From positions 1 through 9,810 of the forward strand of contig CAMPAF010000095.1 of assembly GCA_946631535.1 (NCBI GenBank): a DNA stretch of 9,810 nucleotides. The letters run 5' to 3'. The notes under the pieces are model-generated. The model saw only the letters and a program-made list of their open reading frames with translations, was not told the origin of the DNA and did no database searches. Source of the DNA: an uncultured Verrucomicrobiota bacterium. GTDB lineage: Bacteria > Verrucomicrobiota > Kiritimatiellia > RFP12 > UBA1067. Positions 1 through 7,264 of this stretch are shown in pieces (the first letter of the stretch is position 1; each line of letters starts with the position of its first letter). The position numbers and the translations under genes were made by a program.

Positions 1-11
1 ACCTCTCTCAA

Positions 12-40
12 AGTTGTTTTTACCAGTTGTTCTAGTTGTT
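12..40. repeat. Three AGTTGTT direct repeats in the non-coding tail
   Basis: The heptamer AGTTGTT occurs at 12-18, 25-31 and 34-40. The start-to-start spacings are 13 and 9 nt, so this is not a regular tandem array. On the minus strand the motif reads AACAACT. An opposite-orientation CAACTAG at 111-117 can pair with CTAGTTG at 32-38. The stretch lies beyond the stop codon of the adhesin gene. It could be protein-binding sites for a gene off the left edge, or chance in a low-complexity spacer. The sequence alone does not decide. Confidence 0.35.
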
Positions 41-49
41 TCCAATCTC

Positions 50-112
50 AAAACGCATGGGGGAAAAACGCAGATGCGCCCGATCAAGCCACGCATCATG
101 CGCGAAAACGCA
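50..112. repeat. Three AAAACGCA direct repeats in the non-coding tail
   Basis: The octamer AAAACGCA appears at 50-57, 65-72 and 105-112. It is in the AT-richer 138-bp region between the window edge and the stop of the adhesin gene. The two left copies start 15 nt apart and the third 40 nt further on. An interrupted palindrome (CGCAT, one base, ATGCG) sits between copies two and three. No ORF with coding character and no strong terminator is visible here. A weak 6-bp hairpin with one G-U pair lies just after the adhesin stop but has no adjacent U-run. Confidence 0.35.
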
Positions 113-138
113 ACTAGAAGAGGACTAACCCCTTGCGG

Positions 139-3100
139 CTAGCGCTGGTCGACGCGGAGCTTGAAGAAGTTGTAGCCCGTGTCGAAGCCCACCGTATAGG
201 TGTTCTCGACAAGTCCGGACTCGTCACGCGCGGAGGGAATGTCCGTGATAACGGCCTCCCAGTTCTCGAGGTCGTTGCTGCCGAGAATCGAGTACTTCTG
301 CCCCCAGCCGTTGCTCCACTTCAGCGTCACGCCTTCGGCGGAGACGGAGATTCGGAGATTGACCTGCGAGAGCTCGTAGGTGAGGTTGTTCTGGTTGTCG
401 CCCTTGCCGTATTCGGACTGGACCCCTTCAATGTCGGCGTAGGCGATCACGCGGCAGACGCCGTTCGTGTCGGGGGCCGTAAGGCCGCCGAAGGAGTAGA
501 CGCGGGACCGGCCGGCGGGAATCCGCCCAAGCTCGACGGTGCGCACCGCCGAGTTCTTCTCGGCCGGGGCTATCGTTGCGTCGTGGTCGGTGTTCACGAG
601 GTAGAGCCCGAGGATGGCGCCCTCGCCGTCGGCGTCGCCCGCGTTCGCAACGCGGACGTTGACCGTGAAGGTCTCGCCGGCGAAGGTCGGCACGCAGGAG
701 AACCACATTTCCGTGACACCGTAGTCGGCCTTGTCCACCGGCGCGGGCGGAGCCGAGCCAGCGGCCGTCTCGTTCGAGACGACGCCGTCGATGACGGTTG
801 CCACGCACGAGCCGTCGCTGAACTTGACGACGGCCACGTCGGACGCCGACACGCTGGGACGTGACGCAAAGGCGGCGACATTGTCGGAGTCGAACGCGGC
901 GGCCGTGACGGTCGCGGAGTAGGTGTAGCGGCCTGCGGCATCGCTCGTGATGGTCGTCGTCGCAAAGGTGCTGGCACCGGGGGCGAGGTCGCCAAGCGCA
1001 GCCGTAGTGCCGTCCGAGCCGACGAGGGTGACGGAGCGGAGCCAGTATTCGCTGGGGTTGGAGATGTAGTTGGTGATGATGACCGTCGCGCCTGCCGCAG
1101 CGCCGAAGATCGCGCCGTCGGGGGCGAAGCCGGCCGTGGTGGTCAGGACCACTTCGGGAACCGTCGGGCAGAAGAAGACGTCAAGCCCGAAGTTGTGGAA
1201 CTCGAAGCCGCCCTTGCTCACGACCGAGCCGCCGAAAATGGCGATGCCGTCGATCGAGCCGCCGGTGAAGGAGCCGGAGGCGTAGGGGGCGAGAACGGAG
1301 CCGCTGTGGGAGAAGTGGGCAAGGGAGATGCACGTCGCGTCAACGTAGTTCACAAGGACGTCCACGTTGGAAACGCCCTCGGGGAGAACCATGCGGCCAT
1401 TGGCCATGTCGACGAAGTCGCCGCCGACATTGACGATGATCTTGCTTCCGGCCGGAACGTCGAAGATCCAGTCGCGCTGCGAGCCGCTCCACTGCGCGGC
1501 GGTGACCTCGAAGACGTTGCGGCGGGTGTCAGTGCCGGTCAGGAGGAGGCTTCCGTCTGCCGTGTTGGTGACGACGCCATTGGTCTCCATGGCCGCCACG
1601 CGCTGCGAAAGCTCGCAGACGGCCGCGAGCAGGTCGGCCGCCGTGCGGCCCGATCCGTCGGCGGGGACGTTGCCGAGGCCGTCGATCGTCACAGGCTCGA
1701 CATGGCGGAGCGCGTAGTCCGACCAGCGCGCCGGTCCCTGGAAGGTGCCGCCGTAGACGATGTTTCCGTTGACGGGCTGCGCGCCGATGGCGAGGTTGCC
1801 GCCGACGATGAGCCCGTCGTCGCGGACGCCCACGTCAGGAGTCGGCTCGCCGACGCCGGAGTAGTACCCGACTGTGTAGCCATCGGGGAGCGTGGCGTTG
1901 CCCCAGACGAGGAGGGCGCCTTCGCTGTCGCCGCCGGAAACGGTGAGGTCGCCGAAGACGACGGCGTTGAAGCGCTTGCCAAAGTCCAGAAGTTCGCAAA
2001 GGGTGAGGGCGTTGGTGATGACAGGCTGCGGAACGTCCGGCGGAGACGGAGGTGTCGGCGGAGTTTCCGGCGGCGGCTGAATGTTGGGCCAAGTCAGACC
2101 GATGTCGTCGCCCGCGTTGACGAGAATCTGCACTGTCCAGCTATTTTCATGCTGAACCGTTCTTCCGGGTACAGTTGAAACGACCGGTCCCAGCGTATAG
2201 AGGGGATTTTCGGATTCGGTGATTTCATGAAGGCCCGGCTCAAGATCGGCGATTTCCACATTTTGCCCGCCCGTCAGGGTGTACGGCACGCCATCGACGG
2301 AAATGACAAAAGTCGGTTGGGCCTCGTAGGGGATGCCCGTGTGATACCAGATCCGCCCACCGGTGAAGGTGATCCAGTAAAGGCGCTCGCCGACACGGAT
2401 GTCCGCGTACGACATTGGCTCCTGGAAGTTCTGCTTGTACTTCGCCAGGCATTCCGGACGGTCGGGATTGCCGATGTTGGCGATTTCCTCGTCCGTCATG
2501 GGTGCCTTCGTGCGATAGACGACCGTCGGCAACGTGCCGCCGGTTGCACCGGACTTGATTTCGTCCATTCGGTAAGGCACGCCATTGGTCCCCACCCAGA
2601 TCACCCAGTTTTCGTGGTCGCCGCACTTGTTCTTGCGGTGGCCCTCAAGACTGGTGACGCCATTCGTGTTCGTGATCCAGTCCCGCTTCCATGCATTGCC
2701 GCTGAAGTAGCGGACATCGCAAGTGGTTTGATTCGTGACATCCATGTAGTCGCAGCCGACACGCCAGAGACCTCCGTTGACGGTCTTGGTGATCGTTATT
2801 TTGCCGGGCTCGGGGTCGGGTTCGGGTTCCGGCTCGGGCGTGTTGTCCGTGTGCTTGCCGTAGTCGAGGTGAGACCACTTGCGCGGCATGGTGACGGTGA
2901 GGCCGATGTCGCCGTAGGCGAAGGTAACCGTGCCGTACATGGAGTCGATGTAGTGGTCGCCTGTGCCGGAGATGAAGATGGCGTTCCGGTCCTTGAGGCT
3001 GGGGTCGTGCGCACGCGCATAACTCTCAATCGCCGTGAGCTGGGCACCGGTGAGTTCGTCGCGGGTCCAGATGACGAAGTCCGATGAGGCTTTCTTGACG

Positions 3101-3261
3101 ACGACGAAGTTGGCCGTCGCGGGAACCGTGTACGACGAGGCTTCACGATCATATTTCGTGAAACTCTCGACGGCGAAAACGTCGTCCGCAAGGGCGGACG
3201 AAGCCGTGAGGAACGCCGTTGTCAGCGCGGCGACAAACGAAAAGACAGACTTTTTAGTCAT
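139..3261 (-). CDS. Secreted multi-domain adhesin-like protein with choice-of-anchor A domain
   Basis: The predicted protein has 1040 aa. I chose the ATG at 3261 because it begins a clear signal peptide (charged MTKK, hydrophobic core, cleavage after about ALA at 23-25) and follows AAAGGA by 10 nt. An in-frame ATG at 3306 would put 15 unlikely residues in front and lies upstream of the predicted transcription start. An N-terminal region that I do not recognise (26-140) is followed by an acidic Glu-Pro linker (142-152). Next comes a region (154-385) that opens ITITKTVNGG and closes with LEPGLHEITESENP, like an enlarged Cna-B/SpaA prealbumin fold. A proline-rich linker covers 396-413. Residues about 420-695 resemble the choice-of-anchor A adhesin domain (FNAVVFGDLTVSGG, SVLAPYA, SIDGIAIFGGS). 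Beta-sandwich modules follow (about 700-835, and a CARDB-like one at 845-965). The tail (968-1040) resembles PVC C-terminal modules (SILGSNDLENW, FFKLRV). No LPXTG, PEP-CTERM or membrane anchor is visible. The likely role is cell-surface or extracellular binding; the ligand is unknown. Confidence 0.85.
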   Translation of the reverse strand: MTKKSVFSFVAALTTAFLTASSALADDVFAVESFTKYDREASSYTVPATANFVVVKKASSDFVIWTRDELTGAQLTAIESYARAHDPSLKDRNAIFISGTGDHYIDSMYGTVTFAYGDIGLTVTMPRKWSHLDYGKHTDNTPEPEPEPDPEPGKITITKTVNGGLWRVGCDYMDVTNQTTCDVRYFSGNAWKRDWITNTNGVTSLEGHRKNKCGDHENWVIWVGTNGVPYRMDEIKSGATGGTLPTVVYRTKAPMTDEEIANIGNPDRPECLAKYKQNFQEPMSYADIRVGERLYWITFTGGRIWYHTGIPYEAQPTFVISVDGVPYTLTGGQNVEIADLEPGLHEITESENPLYTLGPVVSTVPGRTVQHENSWTVQILVNAGDDIGLTWPNIQPPPETPPTPPSPPDVPQPVITNALTLCELLDFGKRFNAVVFGDLTVSGGDSEGALLVWGNATLPDGYTVGYYSGVGEPTPDVGVRDDGLIVGGNLAIGAQPVNGNIVYGGTFQGPARWSDYALRHVEPVTIDGLGNVPADGSGRTAADLLAAVCELSQRVAAMETNGVVTNTADGSLLLTGTDTRRNVFEVTAAQWSGSQRDWIFDVPAGSKIIVNVGGDFVDMANGRMVLPEGVSNVDVLVNYVDATCISLAHFSHSGSVLAPYASGSFTGGSIDGIAIFGGSVVSKGGFEFHNFGLDVFFCPTVPEVVLTTTAGFAPDGAIFGAAAGATVIITNYISNPSEYWLRSVTLVGSDGTTAALGDLAPGASTFATTTITSDAAGRYTYSATVTAAAFDSDNVAAFASRPSVSASDVAVVKFSDGSCVATVIDGVVSNETAAGSAPPAPVDKADYGVTEMWFSCVPTFAGETFTVNVRVANAGDADGEGAILGLYLVNTDHDATIAPAEKNSAVRTVELGRIPAGRSRVYSFGGLTAPDTNGVCRVIAYADIEGVQSEYGKGDNQNNLTYELSQVNLRISVSAEGVTLKWSNGWGQKYSILGSNDLENWEAVITDIPSARDESGLVENTYTVGFDTGYNFFKLRVDQR
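2023..2076 (-). repeat. Proline-rich linker-coding tract
   Basis: This tract encodes adhesin residues 396-413, which are mostly proline with interspersed Glu, Thr, Ser, Asp and Val. It separates the prealbumin-like region from the choice-of-anchor A domain and is probably an extended spacer. Confidence 0.6.
2806..2838 (-). repeat. Glu/Asp-Pro dipeptide tract (hexanucleotide-like repeat)
   Basis: Adhesin residues 142-152 alternate Pro with Glu or Asp. They are encoded by near-tandem hexamers, visible on the plus strand as successive GGxTCG units. The tract links the unrecognised N-terminal domain to the prealbumin-like region. The near-repetition makes length change by slippage plausible; six-base steps would keep the frame. 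Confidence 0.55.
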
Positions 3262-3271
3262 AATACAATAG

Positions 3272-3277
3272 TCCTTT
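3272..3277 (-). promoter_or_regulatory. Ribosome binding site of the adhesin gene
   Basis: AAAGGA lies 10 nt before the ATG at 3261. It is weaker than the GGAGG sites of the two enzyme genes upstream. Together with the signal peptide it supports the downstream ATG over the one at 3306. Confidence 0.5.
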
Positions 3278-3279
3278 GA

Positions 3280-3298
3280 CGCTTCCAAGGGGGAAGCG
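3280..3298 (-). promoter_or_regulatory. Hairpin at the predicted 5' end of the adhesin mRNA
   Basis: CGCTTCC (3280-3286) and GGAAGCG (3292-3298) form a perfect 7-bp stem with a 5-nt loop. From the -10 box at 3305-3310, transcription should start near 3297-3299, so the RNA would begin with this stem-loop, just before the ribosome binding site. A 5'-terminal hairpin commonly protects mRNA from 5'-end-dependent decay. No U-run follows, so it does not look like a terminator. Confidence 0.5.
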
Positions 3299-3304
3299 CC
3301 GCAC

Positions 3305-3313
3305 ATTATACCA
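3305..3313 (-). promoter_or_regulatory. Extended -10 promoter of the adhesin gene
   Basis: The minus strand reads TGG followed by a perfect TATAAT (-10 at 3310-3305), an extended -10 promoter. No good -35 hexamer lies at 16-18 bp, which is common when a TGn extension is present. The box is 43 nt upstream of the ATG and fits a leader of roughly 37 nt, suggesting the adhesin is transcribed independently. Confidence 0.6.
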
Positions 3314-3343
3314 AAAATTTGGCGGCGATAGTGTAATTTTTGG
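3311..3343 (-). terminator. AT-rich inverted repeat after the mannonate dehydratase-like gene
   Basis: CCAAAAATT (3311-3319) and AATTTTTGG (3335-3343) form a perfect 9-bp inverted repeat around a 15-nt loop, beginning 6 nt past the upstream gene's stop codon. It may be a weak terminator for that gene, but its stem is AT-rich and no separate U-run follows. Its distal arm overlaps the TGG of the adhesin's extended -10 element, so it could instead be an operator. Confidence 0.35.
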
Positions 3344-3349
3344 GGGCCA

Positions 3350-4351
3350 TCAAGAAATCAAGCCGCGCATGTAGCCGAGGGCGAACGCCATGCCGGTCTC
3401 CCACCAGTCCGCCGCGTCGAGGCGCGGCGTGTGGTCGGGGATGATCGTGCCTTCGAAACCGCACTTCCTGTAGATCGACATCGCCCGCCTCATGTCCACG
3501 TAGCCGTCGTCGATGAACACCTCGCTGTAGCGCGGCAGGGTTCCCGACGTGTTGCGGAAGTGGACGTAGCCGATCCGTCCCGACGAAGCGAACTCCTCGA
3601 TGGCGGCGTAGATGTCGATGCCGCGCATCGTCGAGACCGTCCCCTGGCAGAACTCCAGGCAGTTCGCGGGCGAATCGACGAGCGCGAGGAGCTGGCGCAT
3701 CCCCTCCACGGAGGTGAGCGGACGGAATGTCCCCTTCAAGTACTCGATCGGCGGGTCGTCGGGATGCGCGCAGAGCTTCATCCCGTACTTCTCCGCGACG
3801 GGACAGAGGTTCTCGAGGAAGTATTTGAGCCGCGCCCAATGCTGTTCCGGCGTGGTGGGCGGCAGCACGTCCACCGCGCTCCGGCGCTCAATCTCGGTGT
3901 TGAACCAGAAGCGGCGGGACGGAAGGGGAGAATGGTCCACCTTGTCCTCGTCGAACTTCTTGATGGCCGCCGCGCCGCGTCCGTCGCCGTTGTTGACCTC
4001 GGAGTAGTACCCCTGCACGCCGCAGCAGCTGAAGTTGTAACCGAAGCATTTGATGCCGACCTCACCCGCGTTCGACACGGTCTTGACGAGGTTCGCCATC
4101 TGCTCGTCCTTCCCCGGCTCGTCCAGCACGACGTGGTCGATGTGCTGCGGATGGAAGTTCTCGATGCCCTCCAGCACGAGGCCGTTTTTCTTCGCCTGGA
4201 GGAAGATGCGCTCGAAGTCCTCCGCATGCCACACGCCGTCGCCCGCACCGAACGGCACCCACGCGATGACCGTTTCGCATCCGAGCTGACGCGCCATCGC
4301 GAGATGCCGGTCGCTCCATTTTTCGGGATGCATTGCAATGCCTAATTTCAT
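3350..4351 (-). CDS. Mannonate dehydratase (UxuA)-family TIM-barrel enzyme, short form
   Basis: The 333-aa protein has no signal peptide and is probably cytoplasmic. The family, with E. coli UxuA as its model, dehydrates D-mannonate to 2-keto-3-deoxygluconate in hexuronate catabolism. The best match to UxuA is VAEKYGMKLCAHPDDPP (185-201); a YNF motif at 105-107 and the order of later motifs also agree. Likely metal and active-site residues are His196 (HPDDPP), Cys235 (EFCQG), His264 (YVHFR) and Asp306 (PDH). It is about 60 residues shorter than the roughly 394-aa E. coli enzyme, mainly through a smaller central region. The usual PDHGH motif reads PDHTP, so another sugar-acid substrate or an isomerase role is possible. 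The start at 4351 is set by GGAGG 4 nt upstream; longer in-frame starts would overlap the preceding gene. It lies 67 nt after the FAD oxidoreductase gene with no terminator between, suggesting an operon. Confidence 0.8.
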   Translation of the reverse strand: MKLGIAMHPEKWSDRHLAMARQLGCETVIAWVPFGAGDGVWHAEDFERIFLQAKKNGLVLEGIENFHPQHIDHVVLDEPGKDEQMANLVKTVSNAGEVGIKCFGYNFSCCGVQGYYSEVNNGDGRGAAAIKKFDEDKVDHSPLPSRRFWFNTEIERRSAVDVLPPTTPEQHWARLKYFLENLCPVAEKYGMKLCAHPDDPPIEYLKGTFRPLTSVEGMRQLLALVDSPANCLEFCQGTVSTMRGIDIYAAIEEFASSGRIGYVHFRNTSGTLPRYSEVFIDDGYVDMRRAMSIYRKCGFEGTIIPDHTPRLDAADWWETGMAFALGYMRGLIS

Positions 4352-4355
4352 TTTT

Positions 4356-4360
4356 CCTCC
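4356..4360 (-). promoter_or_regulatory. Ribosome binding site of the mannonate dehydratase-like gene
   Basis: GGAGG is followed by AAAA and then the ATG at 4351. It fixes the start codon against longer in-frame alternatives that run into the oxidoreductase gene. The same GGAGGAAAA core precedes the oxidoreductase start. Confidence 0.7.
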
Positions 4361-4418
4361 AATGGCCGAACCGACCACGATGCCGTATTTCAACTGTTCA
4401 CCTGAATCCGTGCCGTCC

Positions 4419-7238
4419 TTATTCCAACACGTCGATTCCGGAGACGGAACCGAACCGCTCCGGGTCGTGCAGGTGCCACACCACGCGGCCATCGGCGTCG
4501 AACTCCACCACCTGCCAGCCGTGCGCGGAGTCGTTCGCACCGTGCCCCGTCCAGTGCGCCATGAACACGTGCCCATCCGGCCTTTCCTTCGGCTGGGCGT
4601 AGAAGAGGCTACGACATCCGTCTTGCTCCGGGACGAACCACGTGGACATGGCCTTCCCGGCGGCCCCGAAGTGCACTAGCCCGCCTCCGTAGCCGCAGCC
4701 GGCGAGATACCCGTCGCCCGAACGCAGCGGCACCACGTCGAAGAGGTTGCGCCCCTTCGGCTGCCGGAAGTCGCCAACGACCCGGCACACGTCGCCGGAC
4801 TCGGGAAGGCGCAGGCGCGCGAAGCCCTTCTCCCACGAAAGGAGCAGCGTCTCGCCGTCGCGGTCCCACTCCAGCGAACGGGCGTAGAAGAACCCCTCGC
4901 AGCGATACGTCGCCACCGGCTTGCGGTCGGCGGAGAAGCGCACCAGCAGCACGACCTTGTTCTTGTCTGGGCCCGTGCGCGGATTCACGGACGCGATGAA
5001 CCCGCCGTCCGGCATGTCGCACACGGCCGTCACCTCGTCGAGGAGCGGGTGGCGGAACTCGTCCACGACCTTCCGCGCGCGGAGGTCGAACACCATGAAG
5101 CCCTTCTTGCACACGGCGCGGTACGTCATGTCGCCGACGCGCTTGAGGTCCCACATCGGACGCTCGCCGGGGATGAAGAAGCAGGCCGAGGGGTCGGCGG
5201 AGTCCCAGTAGTGGAGACGTTGGCGCGATTCGTCCGCCAGCACGAGCCGCCGCCGCGGTCCGGGCGCGGCGGCGCCGTCGATGAGCGGATGCTTGTGGCG
5301 GTGGTCCATCTTGAGCGCGCGGATCGCCTCCACGGCCTGCGGCGTGAGGTTCGTGGCAGGGTTCGGCCAGATGGGGATGAACCCCAAGTCGGGGAAATGG
5401 TACTTCTCGTGCAGGCCGCCCCAGAAGGCGCAGTACTGCGCGCGCGGCGGCGCGCCCTTCTTCATGCGCTCTTTCAGGAGTTGCAGGTGCTCGGCGTAGA
5501 CCGCGCGCGGCGCGCACCCCTTCTCCTTGCAGATGCCGGCGGCCATGCCCACCACCTCGCCGAGCATGCCGAGCGTCTTCTGCACGCGCACGGCCGCGAA
5601 CGCGACGTGCGAGCAGCTGATGTCGCGTCCCGCGAGGAAGAGGTTCGGACAGTCCCGCGCATAAAGGCAGCGGTAGGGAACGGCCACGGGATCGCCGTAG
5701 CCGCGGTGGAGCGCGCAGGACCGGAACGGCTCGCCGAACGCCTTCTCGTTGCGCGGATCGGGGAAGTGGAGGTCGACGTCCCACGTGATCACCGCCGTGC
5801 CGTCGTCGAACTTCCTCTGCCCTTCCAGATCGAGCTGCGTCAGCACGTAGTCGCCGACCACGCGGTAGCTCTCGCGCTTGCCGCCAATCGGTGATATCCA
5901 CTCGAAGGCGCGGTTCCGCCACTGCGCCTTGCGCTTCGCGTGGTTCTTGAGGAAGCTCCAGTTCGAGAAGATCGCGAGCAGGCCGTAGTCGCGGATCGAC
6001 TCCGTGTCGTCCGCCATGTCGCGGTACTGCCCCGCCTCCTGCCACCAGGCGCCGCCCGTCACGTAGTTGACCGTCTCCTCCGTGATGGGGAGGCCCCAGT
6101 CGATGTCGGGGAACTCGACGGGCTTCGCGTCCACGCGCGTGATCCACTGGATCGAGTGCCCCATCACCTGCCGGTCCGCCTTCTCCGGCGCGTTCAGTTC
6201 GCCGTAGGCGTCGCGCCCCTCGCGTCCGTACATCGTGGCGCAGCCCGCAAGGCGCGCGATCACGCCGTCCCCCGTGGCGTCGCAGAAAAGCGGCGCCTTC
6301 ACGCGGATTTCCTCGCCCGTGCGCGTATCGCGGTAGAGGACCGCCGTGATGCGGCCGTCCGCGCCCTTCTCGACGGCGTACGCAGACTGGTTCAGCACGG
6401 CGAGCGCGGGGAGCCCGTGCGTGCGGAAGGCCATCTCCTTGCGGTCGTCCTCGTAGAACTTGGCGGGAAGCGGCACGTAGTCGCCGTGGACGGGCATGAT
6501 CTCGCGCAGGACGTTCCCGAGCGCGGGATAGGGCCCCAGGTTGATACCGCCTCCCGCCGAGACGCGGATTTCCGACGAGTTGCAGCCGCCCAGCACGGGA
6601 CGGTCCTGCAGCAGCAGCGTCTTCACGCCGTAGCGCGCCGCCGTCTGCGCCACGCAGATGCCGGAGATGCCGCCGCCGATGACCACGAGGTCCCAGCTCC
6701 TCTGCGCGTCGCGGAAACGGAGCGCGCCGCGCGCCTTCTTCCAGTCGCGCAGCGCGCCCGGCTCGTTCGGCGGCAGCGCCTGGGAATCCGTCGTGAACCA
6801 GAGCGCGTCGCAGCGTCCGTTGAAGCCGGTCAGGTCGCGCAGGCGAATCTCGACGGGCACGCCCGCCTTGAGATCGACGTGTCCCGCGAGCTGCCAGTCC
6901 CAGTCCTTGCCGAGCGTGCCGAGTTCGGCCGGCAAGGTCTTGCCGTCCACGACCACCTGGAAGCGCCCGGCGGCGCCCTTCGTCCAGACCGCGTTCCAGT
7001 TGCGCGTGCGCGCCCACACGGCGTAGCGCCCTTCCGCAGGGAACTTCGCCGTCGTCACGGCGTCCTTCACCGGCGTGCCGTAGCCGTGCGCCATCACGTA
7101 GCTGGACCCGATCTGCCGCATGGAGTGCGGATCGACGATCCACCCGCCGAGGTCGCGGAAGCTTTCGCATTCCACGTACATGTTTCCCGCCGCCGCCAGC
7201 GCGGCAAGCGTAGCAATGATGACTGCTGTTCTTCTCAT
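4419..7238 (-). CDS. Exported FAD-dependent oxidoreductase with N-terminal beta-sandwich and C-terminal beta-propeller
   Basis: The 939-aa protein has three parts. A short signal peptide (MRRT, then a hydrophobic Ala/Leu run to about residue 18) suggests export. Residues 20-150 form a beta-rich module of the kind found ahead of PVC FAD enzymes (VECESF, RYAVWARTRNW, LRDLTGFNGRCDALWF), perhaps sugar-binding. The flavoprotein domain (about 180-600) belongs to the FAD_oxidored family (PF12831-like). It has the dinucleotide motif DLVVIGGGISG (183-193), QDRPVLGGCNSSEIRV (211-226), DATGDG (320-325) and the FAD-contacting NLFLAGRDISCSHVAFAAVR (532-551). Residues about 660-939 resemble an NHL/six-bladed propeller (LVLADESRQRLHYWD, VVEFDADGRVVWHLHDPERF). 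The substrate is unknown; carbohydrate-related oxidation is inferred from family and neighbours. The start is set by AGGAGG 6 nt upstream. The gene begins 26 nt after the ATPase stop and precedes the mannonate dehydratase-like gene. Confidence 0.85.
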   Translation of the reverse strand: MRRTAVIIATLAALAAAGNMYVECESFRDLGGWIVDPHSMRQIGSSYVMAHGYGTPVKDAVTTAKFPAEGRYAVWARTRNWNAVWTKGAAGRFQVVVDGKTLPAELGTLGKDWDWQLAGHVDLKAGVPVEIRLRDLTGFNGRCDALWFTTDSQALPPNEPGALRDWKKARGALRFRDAQRSWDLVVIGGGISGICVAQTAARYGVKTLLLQDRPVLGGCNSSEIRVSAGGGINLGPYPALGNVLREIMPVHGDYVPLPAKFYEDDRKEMAFRTHGLPALAVLNQSAYAVEKGADGRITAVLYRDTRTGEEIRVKAPLFCDATGDGVIARLAGCATMYGREGRDAYGELNAPEKADRQVMGHSIQWITRVDAKPVEFPDIDWGLPITEETVNYVTGGAWWQEAGQYRDMADDTESIRDYGLLAIFSNWSFLKNHAKRKAQWRNRAFEWISPIGGKRESYRVVGDYVLTQLDLEGQRKFDDGTAVITWDVDLHFPDPRNEKAFGEPFRSCALHRGYGDPVAVPYRCLYARDCPNLFLAGRDISCSHVAFAAVRVQKTLGMLGEVVGMAAGICKEKGCAPRAVYAEHLQLLKERMKKGAPPRAQYCAFWGGLHEKYHFPDLGFIPIWPNPATNLTPQAVEAIRALKMDHRHKHPLIDGAAAPGPRRRLVLADESRQRLHYWDSADPSACFFIPGERPMWDLKRVGDMTYRAVCKKGFMVFDLRARKVVDEFRHPLLDEVTAVCDMPDGGFIASVNPRTGPDKNKVVLLVRFSADRKPVATYRCEGFFYARSLEWDRDGETLLLSWEKGFARLRLPESGDVCRVVGDFRQPKGRNLFDVVPLRSGDGYLAGCGYGGGLVHFGAAGKAMSTWFVPEQDGCRSLFYAQPKERPDGHVFMAHWTGHGANDSAHGWQVVEFDADGRVVWHLHDPERFGSVSGIDVLE

Positions 7239-7244
7239 AGTTTT

Positions 7245-7250
7245 CCTCCT
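7245..7250 (-). promoter_or_regulatory. Ribosome binding site of the FAD oxidoreductase gene
   Basis: A perfect AGGAGG lies 6 nt before the ATG at 7238, in the 26-bp gap after the ATPase stop codon. No promoter fits into this gap, so the gene is either read through from the ATPase promoter or has a promoter inside the ATPase gene. Confidence 0.75.
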
Positions 7251-7264
7251 TCGCCTTCACTGTG

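Noticed and set aside
4352..4576. Longer start for the mannonate dehydratase-like protein (75 extra codons)
   Set aside because: Most of the extension overlaps the end of the oxidoreductase gene in a shadow frame, and the ATG at 4351 has a clear GGAGG site and matches the start of the TIM barrel.
5441..5520. GC-rich alternating CG stretches that look palindromic
   Set aside because: They lie in well-conserved flavoprotein coding sequence and follow from Ala/Arg/Pro/Gly codons at high GC. There is no ordered arm-and-loop arrangement like that at 9212-9269.
4609..7260. 883-codon minus-strand frame overlapping the FAD oxidoreductase gene in another phase
   Set aside because: The translation is very rich in Arg, Gly and Ala and has no domain signature. 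The overlapping frame is a complete flavoprotein with a signal peptide and ribosome binding site.
7239..7264. Possible promoter or insertion scar between the ATPase and oxidoreductase genes
   Set aside because: The 26-bp gap holds only the ribosome binding site. I found no -10/-35 pair, no inverted ends, and no direct repeat matching the other side of the ATPase gene.
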